64,000 bases of DNA from Siphonodentalium dalli (lineage: Eukaryota; Mollusca; Scaphopoda; Gadilida; Siphonodentaliidae): NCBI GenBank assembly GCA_032622095.1, contig CP136061.1:8462447-8526446 (forward strand), given 5' to 3'. The number at the start of each line of letters is the position of its first letter. Positions within the stretch are counted from its first letter, which is position 1. The position numbers were made by a program, and so were the translations under genes. Positions 56,729-64,000 of the stretch are shown one piece after another. The notes beneath the pieces were generated by a model that worked only from the letters and a program-made list of their open reading frames with translations, searched no databases and was not told the origin of the DNA.

Positions 56729-57622
56729 TTGTCTCAAGAATTTACGCAGGAAGTTACGGTGAATGGACATTGCACGAAATTGGGAAAAATGTCGGTCATG
56801 GAAACGAGGTCAAAAGAGAAGGATTCGACAAAGCAAACGAAGACTTATGAATGCAAAAGCTTTGAGGATATCTCGAAATGTTTCGAGCAACTTCATGTGT
56901 CACTAACGGGGCAACTAAGTGATGTGGAGGGTAAATTGGAAGTACTAACAGGAAAAGTACAGGATGTCGAAACTTCAACGAAGGAAATAAAAGAAAAAGC
57001 TGAACGTATAGAAGAAGTGACAATACCAGCTTTAGATGAAAGAGTGTCAGGTCTTGATGAACAGTTTAAAGCTTTTGAAGAAACACATGATGCAGAAAGG
57101 TTAGAGCAGTATAAGACTGACTTTACCACGTTGGAGGACAAAATAAATTCCATAGAAACTTCTGTCACAAAGCTTGACCTATGGGGTCGTAAATGGAACT
57201 TGATAATAAAAGGTGTACCAGGAAGTAATAAGGAAACAACACAGCAAACAATGGACAAAACATTAAAGTCTTTTAAAGACAAACTTGATATATCGTCTGA
57301 CAGAATCCAGCAGATCGGTTTCGCCGCCTGTCACAGATTGCCCATATTTGGGAAATCCAAAACTCCAGACATTATAATCCGTCTTCTGGATCTAAATGAC
57401 AGAGATTTTCTTCTTGATAGGGCAAAACAACTTGCCCCCGGGACAGGATACAGTATAGTCATGGACCTCCCTCCAAGCTTATCCAAGCTAAGATCCAAAC
57501 TTCTAAAAGAGAGAAGTGAAATGAATCCAGCACAGAAGAAAAGGACCCAGCTTGTGTTCTATAAGAAGGAGCCTTACATCGAACTCAAAGAAAAGAGATT
57601 CGCGAAGAAGACAGATTCATAG
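56729..57622 (+). CDS. LINE ORF1 protein (coiled coil plus RRM)
   Basis: 297 codons, uninterrupted, a usual length for L1-type ORF1. It binds the element RNA as a trimer and acts as a chaperone in the retrotransposition particle (family knowledge). Residues about 40-150 are a heptad-rich charged coiled coil (DVEGKLEVLTGKVQDVE, LDERVSGLDEQFKAFEE). Residues about 155-255 form an RRM-like domain (KWNLIIKGVPGS, DIIIRLLDLNDRDFLLDRA). A basic C-terminal domain follows, with PPSLSKLRSKLLKERSEMN and KKRTQLVFYKKEPY. Two other starts are possible: Met at codon 21 (MSVMETRSKEKDS) would remove a poorly conserved leader. The first Met is 165 bp from the mapped 5' end of the element. There is no Cys-type zinc knuckle. 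The rest of the element is on the same strand. Confidence 0.85.
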   Translation: MSQEFTQEVTVNGHCTKLGKMSVMETRSKEKDSTKQTKTYECKSFEDISKCFEQLHVSLTGQLSDVEGKLEVLTGKVQDVETSTKEIKEKAERIEEVTIPALDERVSGLDEQFKAFEETHDAERLEQYKTDFTTLEDKINSIETSVTKLDLWGRKWNLIIKGVPGSNKETTQQTMDKTLKSFKDKLDISSDRIQQIGFAACHRLPIFGKSKTPDIIIRLLDLNDRDFLLDRAKQLAPGTGYSIVMDLPPSLSKLRSKLLKERSEMNPAQKKRTQLVFYKKEPYIELKEKRFAKKTDS

Positions 57623-59011
57623 AAAGTGTAAAGCAAACTGAAGTGAAAATTTTCCAAAAACAAAATATCAGTGACATGTTATTGAAATAAAAGTTGATTT
57701 TTATTCCTTGGTTTGTAAACACTGAGGAAACCGAAATAAATCATTAAATGCAAAAAGTAGCAATTTTCAGTCTATATATGAAAGAAAAACTAATTATCAC
57801 CAATCGACCAACACAACATTTTACAGAAATATTTTTTTATTTATGTATTTTTTGTTTAATTTTTGTTTTAAACTCAAAATATTTTTGGTTTTCCTAGTAA
57901 AATATTGGAGTCATATTTAAAGTGACCCCTCACAAAAGAAAGAAAAATATATCGTTTGTTTCATTTATGTTTCTTGATCCTTCGTCGGTATAAATGAAAA
58001 TGTGGCATTGCATTTAGAAAATGAAATGATATATTTTCACTTTTTTTACTCAATTTTCCTGTTTAGAAAGAAACTTAACTTGAGTTTATAAACAAAGGAA
58101 TGAAAATCATGGACTTTTTATCCAGGTAATCTCATAAGTAATGAGACTCAGACTTTTTCTCTTTTTTTTTGTTTGTTTAGTCATTGAACAACTTACAAAT
58201 GTATTTTATGGCCATTGTTCATAAACTACAGACTCAGTATTCTGTTTATACATGTTATCATTGCAGAGATCAATGAGATATTATGTGTTATGTCTGAAGG
58301 ACATTGAGTCTTGCTCAATGCTGAGAAATAAATGTAGAATAACACAGTATTTATAAAAAAACATGTACATCCCATGCTTCTGGGCATGCGCATGGCGGGG
58401 AGGGTCACTTGGTTGTTTTTTTCCACTGAGTGCATGTCTTCCGCTATGAGCATGTACAGATGCATGGGTTGATATAAATTATCAAATTATTTCTAAAACT
58501 TAAAGTGAGCCTTATTTTAAAAATAAACTTAATTGTCTTTATTTCCTACATTGGTTAATAAGATAATTGGAGATAATTTCATTAATGCCTTAATGCCCAC
58601 AAAGACTTACTTTTGTGAAATTAGCCTTGATGCTATACAAATATATATAAATGGAATAATCCAAATTATAATGTTCAAATTTTCATAAATGAGTTCTATA
58701 AATCCTTGAACACTATTATCTGGATTTTATCTTGATATTGCTCAAGAACGGAGCCCAGCCAATTAAATGACCCATTATTGGGGATGATGGAACCGGCGTG
58801 TTTGCCCTCTGCACCAATCTGGTCCATCTCATTGTGTATTGTATGTCTTTCATTTGCCATAATGAAGACTGTGTTAATTTTATGGGAGTTTATCATTTTT
58901 GTTTATAAAAAAAATAGATCAATGTGCATATTTGCATTTGCATACCGCTGTGTTATGACTGTATACTACAGACCTCAAGGTACACACACCCTCTATATTA
59001 TATCCAAGAAA
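57623..59011 (+). other. Long inter-ORF region of the LINE
   Basis: 1.39 kb between ORF1 and the endonuclease start, far longer than in typical L1 elements. It is AT-rich, without a convincing frame on either strand. The frame of ORF2 is open upstream to 58778, but that extension is hydrophobic and unlike an endonuclease. An internal ribosome entry role or an older inserted repeat are both possible. Confidence 0.6.
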
Positions 59012-59965
59012 ATGGATAGTTTCAAAATAGGATGTATGAATTGCCGTGGACTTTCCTCTGATCAAATCAAACGCCGTGACTTTTTTAACAGAAGTAGAGA
59101 TACTTTTGATATAACACTACTTATTGATACCCACTCAACTAAAGAGGTAGAAAGAGCATGGAAAGCTGAATGGGGCTATGACATAGTCTTTACCTCTTAT
59201 ACAAGTTCTAGTAGAGGAATCGCTGTTCTTTTCAGAAATACTATAGAATATAAGATTCATAATTCTATCATTGACTTGGAAGGGAATTTCATAATACTGG
59301 ATTTATCAATCCAGAATCAAAGGATTACTCTATGTGCAATATATGGTCCAAATGATGACTCACCTTCTTTTTACAATGATATTTTCTTTAAAATTGAAAA
59401 ACTAGAAAACAGTACCATATTGATGGGCGGTGATTGGAATGTTCCACTAGACTATGATTTGGACACGATTAACTATAAACACAAAAATAATGTAAAATCC
59501 AATGAAAAAATTCTTCAAGCCATGCAACAGTTAGATATACATGATGTTTGGAGACTAAATAACAAAGATCAAAAGAGATTTACTTGGAGAGGCCCAAACA
59601 AGAAAATGGCCAGGCTTGATTATTTTCTGGCGTCATCTGATTTACAGCCTTTTATGGTTGATACTGATAGATTAAACAGCTACAACTCTGATCATAATCC
59701 AATAAACCTGAGTTTTAAATTCACTAATCAACCCAGAGGAAGAGGTTTTTGGAAATTTAATGATAGTCTTTTAGAAGACCCAAAGTATTCAGATATTGTC
59801 AAAGACACAATTATTAAGACTGTGGATATATATTCTAAAAAAGATGGAAACTCCCTCACAATAAATGACCAACTATTTTGGGAAACACTTAAAATCATGA
59901 TTTGTGGTGAAACAATAGCCTATTCATCTAAACTGAAAAAAAAACAGAAAAAAAAGGGAATCTGA
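59012..59965 (+). pseudogene. LINE ORF2, endonuclease part (frameshifted from RT)
   Basis: Start chosen at MDSFKIGCMNCRGL, where endonuclease similarity begins. Motifs in order: NCRGL, LLIDTHS (acidic catalytic position, Asp in place of the usual Glu of ETH), AIYGPND, LMGGDWNVPLD (Asp-x-Asn), WRGPNKKMARLDYFL and YNSDHNPINL (Ser-Asp-His). This is an apurinic-type endonuclease that nicks target DNA to prime reverse transcription. The frame ends at 59965, shortly after two long A runs (59936-59944 and 59948-59955). Another frame continues with EKLTKLNVLLDNGDHS, so the first break is a homopolymer frameshift. Two more frame changes lie near 60121-60130 (G5A5) and 60215-60235. Confidence 0.88.
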
Positions 59966-60279
59966 AATAGCAGAAAAACTAACAAAACTCAATGTATTGC
60001 TAGATAATGGTGACCATTCTGCTACAGCTGAAATTGATAAACTCAATGCAGAATTAAAAGGAATTCGAGATATAAAAATAAAGGGGATGATACTTAGAAC
60101 CAAGGCTAAATGGAAACTGAGGGGGAAAAAGCCACTAAATATTTCTGTAATCTTGAAAAACGTCATTACACAGAAAAAATTATCCCAAAAATTATAAAGT
60201 CAGATGGAACAGAAACATCTATTTTTCTGAAATTCACTTAGAACAAGAAAACTTCTACAGAAATCTCTACACATCAAAA
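59966..60279 (+). pseudogene. LINE ORF2 endonuclease-RT linker with further frameshifts
   Basis: Readable in pieces: AEIDKLNAELKGIRDIKIKG and RTKAKWKLRG in one frame to about 60120, then TKYFCNLEKRHYTEKIIPKI in a second, then EIHLEQENFYRNLYTSKLEN leading into the RT frame. These pieces follow the order of an intact L1/Tx1 linker, so the region was once continuous. Confidence 0.8.
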
Positions 60280-62784
60280 TTGGAAAACGAGGCCGAACAT
60301 GAATGCGATTTTGACTTCTGGGATAAAAATAACTCATTCCTTAATTTCCTAGAGAATGCAGAAGCCGAGTCCTTAGAAGGTAAATTATCTACTATCGAAT
60401 GTATCACAGCACTGAAAGCAATGAAAAATGATAAATCACCTGGTAATGATGGTTTCACTGTCAGATTCTACAAATTTTTTTGGAATGACCTTGGTCAGTA
60501 TATAATCAACTCCCTAAATCATGGATATGAAAATGAAGAACTCTCTATAACTCAGAGATGCGGCATAATTACCTGTATCCCAAAAGCAAACAAGTGCAAA
60601 CACTACCTGAAAAACTGGCGACCCATCTCGCTCCTTAATGTAGACACTAAAATAGCATCAGCAGTTATTGCCAATAGAATGAAAAAATATCTAGAAAACC
60701 TTATAAGTTGTACTCAGCTTGGGTTCATGTCGGGGCGATATATTGGGGAGGCAACAAGACTGATCTTTGACCTAATTCAAAAATGTGAGCAGAATGATCT
60801 ATCAGGAATTATAACAATATTAGATTTTGAAAAAGCATTTGATTCTTTAGAATGTGATTTCATTCAGAAAACTCTAGAATTCTTCAATTTTGGTCCATCT
60901 ATTAAAAAATGGATTAAAACTTTTTACACAAATATATACAGTTATGTGATAAATAATGGTAATATATCCAACACAATAGACATCCTTAGAGGCGTGAGAC
61001 AGGGGGTGCCTTTGTCTCCATATTTATTTATACTATGTGTAGAAATTCTCAGTGCATGCATAAAATTTAATCCAGACATCAATGGGATAAAAATTAATGA
61101 TTCCGAATATTCTTTGATACAATATGCAGATGACACAAACCTCTTCCTCCAGGATGACGAAAAGTCACTAAATACTGCCCTTAATACCTTCAGTGCATTT
61201 GCCAAACTTTCGGGTTTAAAGGTAAACTTTGATAAGACACAAGCTATATGGATTGGGGCAAAAAGGGGTTGTGGTGAAGAGTTGAACACTGACCAAACAA
61301 TAATATGGAATCAAAACCAATCTTTTACAATTCTTGGTATAGAATTCAATTTATTCAACACTGATTTCATCGAAAACAATTATAAAACAAAATTCAAAAA
61401 AATAGAAAATCTATTAAATGACTGGTCTTTTAGATCCCTCAGCCTATATGGAAAAACAACTGTTGTTAAAACACTTGCCCTACCAATGTTAACACATTGT
61501 CTTTCAGTATTACCGGCACCTTCATCTCAATTGTCAGATAAGATTCAAAAGCTCTTCTACAATTTTGTGTGGTCCGGTAAAAATGATAAGATAGCAAGGA
61601 ATGTTGTAATAAATAGTACTGAAGAGGGTGGATTGAAATTTCCCCATTTGAACTCTTTTAGCAATGCTCTGAAAATGACTTGGATACAAAAACTTGTAGA
61701 CCCAAATACTAGCGCAGGATGGAAAAATCTAATAATGGATGATATAGAACCTCATGGAGGCCCACACATATGGAATCTTCGAAGTGAGGGTCTGAAAGTG
61801 ATAAGTAGTAAAGTGAGCACATTCTGGAAAGATGTTCTTCAAGCATGGTCAAATCTCCATAAAAATCCCACCACAACCCCTTTAGACATTCGATGTGAAC
61901 CTCTATTTTACAATCCAAATATCCTTATTAATAAAAAGTTATTTTACAATAGGCACCTTATAGAAAATGAAATATATTACATGAATGATCTCATGAAGGA
62001 TAACTCAGGTCTTTTGAATTATGAGGAATTTTGTCAAAAATACACCTCTAAAATTCCTTTCACCACCTATCATGGACTGTTAGCTGCCATACCTCGTGCA
62101 TGGAAAACATTTGTGAATGAGAACATGAAACTTGATACAATCAGCAATAATAATATAGAAACCTTGAAGAATTGTGTAAAGACATGCAAAACATTTTATC
62201 CAAAATTTTTGCAAATTTATTGCACAATTCCAACTGTTTCGCAGAAAAAGTGGGCGAAAAATCTTGATAAAATATTTTCTGAAGAAGACTGGAAAAAAAT
62301 CTATACTAATATCTATACATTTACTAATGACAGTAGTCTCATATCATTCCAGTACAAAATAAACCACAATATACTCTATGCCAATGCAAAACTTTTTCAA
62401 CTAAAGCTGTCAGAAACAGCCATTTGTACATTCTGTCAGTCGGACAGAGAAACAATACTACACTTGTTTTATGATTGTACAGTCACAAAATCTATTCTAC
62501 TTGAATTTCAACAAAAAATTAAAGAGAAATGTGATCTGATACTGAAAATTTCACCAGATATTGTGATTTTTGGAATATATGACGAATACAACACTCAAGA
62601 CAACTTGAGGAATATTTGCCTCCTACTATTCAAACGATATATTTTCTCCAGCATGATAAAAAAGAAAGACCCAACTTTTATTGGATTTCAAGAATGGCTT
62701 AAGTATTATAAGAAAGTAGAACAAGCATCGCCAAAAAATTTTGCATCGAAAAAAGAATCCTTTTTCATGATAGATGGAATATGA
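60226..62784 (+). CDS. LINE ORF2, reverse transcriptase and C-terminal part
   Basis: Open for over 834 codons. First Met is at 60280, although the natural frame enters from upstream. RT blocks by residue from that Met: NDKSPGNDGFTVRFYKFFW (50-68), NWRPISLLNVD (112-122), TILDFEKAFDS (179-189, palm A Asp), GVRQGVPLSPYLF (238-250) and QYADDTNLFL (281-290, catalytic YADD at 61123-61134). Next come KLSGLKVNFDKTQAIWIG and a thumb/C-terminal part. A C-x2-C-x8-H-x4-C knuckle (CTFC..HLFYDC) lies at about residues 715-732. It copies element RNA into the genome at the nicked site. The clade is L1/Tx1-like by domain order and knuckle. All catalytic residues are present, so this half looks functional apart from its broken link to the endonuclease. 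Confidence 0.9.
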   Translation, partial: SEIHLEQENFYRNLYTSKLENEAEHECDFDFWDKNNSFLNFLENAEAESLEGKLSTIECITALKAMKNDKSPGNDGFTVRFYKFFWNDLGQYIINSLNHGYENEELSITQRCGIITCIPKANKCKHYLKNWRPISLLNVDTKIASAVIANRMKKYLENLISCTQLGFMSGRYIGEATRLIFDLIQKCEQNDLSGIITILDFEKAFDSLECDFIQKTLEFFNFGPSIKKWIKTFYTNIYSYVINNGNISNTIDILRGVRQGVPLSPYLFILCVEILSACIKFNPDINGIKINDSEYSLIQYADDTNLFLQDDEKSLNTALNTFSAFAKLSGLKVNFDKTQAIWIGAKRGCGEELNTDQTIIWNQNQSFTILGIEFNLFNTDFIENNYKTKFKKIENLLNDWSFRSLSLYGKTTVVKTLALPMLTHCLSVLPAPSSQLSDKIQKLFYNFVWSGKNDKIARNVVINSTEEGGLKFPHLNSFSNALKMTWIQKLVDPNTSAGWKNLIMDDIEPHGGPHIWNLRSEGLKVISSKVSTFWKDVLQAWSNLHKNPTTTPLDIRCEPLFYNPNILINKKLFYNRHLIENEIYYMNDLMKDNSGLLNYEEFCQKYTSKIPFTTYHGLLAAIPRAWKTFVNENMKLDTISNNNIETLKNCVKTCKTFYPKFLQIYCTIPTVSQKKWAKNLDKIFSEEDWKKIYTNIYTFTNDSSLISFQYKINHNILYANAKLFQLKLSETAICTFCQSDRETILHLFYDCTVTKSILLEFQQKIKEKCDLILKISPDIVIFGIYDEYNTQDNLRNICLLLFKRYIFSSMIKKKDPTFIGFQEWLKYYKKVEQASPKNFASKKESFFMIDGI

Positions 62785-63480
62785 TAGAACATATCTTTAA
62801 ACAATAACATTATAACGTTATAAAAATATTTTTAGTCCTCTCCTTCACATATGTTTTCTGGCAAAGGTCAGCATAGTTCCACGGCAATTCATACTCATAA
62901 ATATAAATAAAAAGTACTGTATACAAGCCCACATGCATGTATGTCACAGGAGTTCACCTCCTCCAACAACCTTGCAACTTGTCGAATTTCATTCTCGGAC
63001 TAGCATTTGGCAAATCATAGAGAGAGACTTCTGGCAGGTTGCACTGAGTTGTTGGCGGGGGGATGGACTTTTGGAACATTGTGTTTGTCTTACATGGTTC
63101 TTTTTGCTTACTGTTTTTTTTTTACTTTTTTTTTTCTTCTCAACTCATCAAACAAATTAAAAGAGACATCAGAAGATAACCATCATCTAACATGATAACT
63201 TTTCACTCTGATAACTTAATAACAAAACAAAAACAAAAACAAGAAAACAAAACAAAACAAATGGGTTTAATACCTCCAATCGTTTATTTCAAGTAAACAC
63301 TCATCACAGAACCATGTAAGGAAGAACTATATTATAGGACAGTATTTTGCTTCCTACGTTTATGTAATTTTCTTTACCTTAAATATACAAAAATTCATAT
63401 ACATTTATGTCATTACAGTTTTGTGTAAATCAATATTTTTTTGATTCCAATAAACATTATTAAAAAAAAAAAAAAAAAAT
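62785..63480 (+). other. LINE 3' UTR and poly(A) tail
   Basis: About 680 bp, with a pyrimidine run near 63110-63140, A-rich (AAAAC)n at 63224-63260, AATAAA at 63449 and a terminal A17-18. The duplicate target site follows directly. Confidence 0.88.
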
Positions 63481-63493
63481 GTCTAACAAACTT
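63481..63493. repeat. Target-site duplication, right
   Basis: GTCTAACAAACTT, identical to 56551-56563. Confidence 0.9.
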
Positions 63494-63649
63494 TTTCCGA
63501 CAAAGTAAGTGATACCCTATCATAAAATCATAGTCTCTACATTGTTCAAAAAATTCCCACGGAAGTACATAAGCAACTCTACTATATATATATATATATA
63601 GACTGATACGCTTCCTAACTCTCGGTGAAAGGGCTTCCTTTTAAAGGAT
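63494..63649. other. Host flank with (AT)n
   Basis: Continuation of the pre-insertion locus of the LINE, with a (TA)n run at 63581-63600. Confidence 0.5.
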
Positions 63650-63760
63650 TTCCCCGTAGCCGAGGTGGTTAGGTCGTGGATACGATCATCACAGTCTGGG
63701 CTAGGCGAGGTTGGCGCGGGTTCGAACACCGGCATGGATGAAAATCGGGACCGGTTTTCA
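63650..63760 (+). ncRNA. tRNA-derived SINE head
   Basis: Polymerase III A box TAGCCGAGGTGG (63657-63668) and B box GGTTCGAACAC (63719-63729), about 62 bp start to start. That spacing fits a class II (Ser/Leu-type) tRNA ancestor with a long variable arm. The T stem and acceptor do not pair well, so it is a SINE head or tRNA pseudogene and not a working tRNA. The tail boundary is not visible. Confidence 0.6.
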
Positions 63761-64000
63761 AGCTTGATTTGGTTTGGGGAACATCTCGATGTACCATTCC
63801 GATCGACACATGGCTATTTCGATAAGAAATGAGAATTTGTTCACGCAAATATGAAGCAATGAACACTCATACTGAGTCCGTGCCTCCATAACTCTGACAT
63901 ATATATATACGCCAGTACCAGTAATCGTATGGTCACAGATGCAATTTCGGAGGAAGTGCATTGACATGTTTCCAGAATGGTAGATCAAGAATTTAGAAGG
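63761..64000. other. No gene recognised (window end)
   Basis: Sequence after the SINE head with a short (TA)n. It may include the SINE body, whose end cannot be placed. Confidence 0.4.

Larger units (their letters stand above)
56564..63480 (+). mobile_element. Full-length L1/Tx1-type LINE
   Basis: 6.9 kb bounded by an identical 13-bp duplication (GTCTAACAAACTT). It comprises a short 5' UTR of about 165 bp, ORF1, an unusually long 1.39-kb inter-ORF region, ORF2 (endonuclease and reverse transcriptase) and a 3' UTR with AATAAA at 63449-63454 and an A-run to 63479. Target-primed insertion of a complete copy explains all boundaries. The perfect duplication and long open RT frame imply a young insertion. 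Frame disruptions lie only in the endonuclease-RT linker. Confidence 0.92.

Noticed and set aside
58226-58896. Minus-strand frames inside the LINE inter-ORF region
   Set aside because: Short, without motifs, antisense to the element.
63652-63735. Functional tRNA gene
   Set aside because: A and B boxes are present but the T stem and acceptor do not pair, so it is called SINE-like.

Overview
The window is a repeat-rich, AT-rich invertebrate genome segment. No intact single-copy host gene is visible, and nothing in it is bacterial or viral. A full-length L1/Tx1-type LINE, a CR1-type LINE with a PHD-finger ORF1, a DUF3504/Crypton-type tyrosine recombinase fossil, Helitron-like ends, several TTAA-targeting MITEs and long satellites together suggest a marine lophotrochozoan, most likely a mollusc. 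That assignment is inference; the sequence does not name the species.

Layout. 1-10495 is a 46-bp satellite with 1376-bp higher-order periodicity. 10.5-18.2 kb holds its flank, a 56-bp minisatellite split by a TTAA MITE, a long palindrome and a Helitron-like element. 18.4-20.3 kb is a direct-repeat-bounded composite element. 20.8-22.8 kb has two adjoining minisatellites, followed by a 117-bp palindrome. 24.2-26.1 kb is a broken tyrosine recombinase gene on the minus strand. 26.2-33.8 kb is mostly small tandem repeats, a foldback element and a second TTAA MITE. A reverse transcriptase fragment lies at 34.2-34.8 kb.

From 36.4 to 47.95 kb the window repeats, in diverged form, the order seen in its first 18 kb: satellite remnant, then the same flank, then the same distal segment. 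This second copy is split by an 8.78-kb insertion (38346-47122) with 14-bp inverted ends and an AAT target duplication. The insertion carries two long palindromes, a broken CR1-type LINE (itself hit by a hAT-like MITE) and an SGNH-esterase-like ORF. 48.0-51.1 kb is a 124-bp tandem array interrupted by a pair of head-to-head TTAA elements and a hairpin. A second Helitron-like copy ends at 52177. 52.2-56.1 kb shows no gene. 56564-63480 is a full-length L1-type LINE with a 13-bp target duplication, and a tRNA-derived SINE follows at 63.65 kb.

The proteins belong to mobile elements: LINE ORF1 (RNA binding), LINE ORF2 (endonuclease plus reverse transcriptase) and a tyrosine recombinase. All autonomous elements seen carry disabling lesions. 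The most unusual structures are palindromes whose arms are unrelated but whose apex is shared, a foldback cassette found inside different outer shells, and the paralogous pair that exposes both satellite expansion and a large nested insertion.
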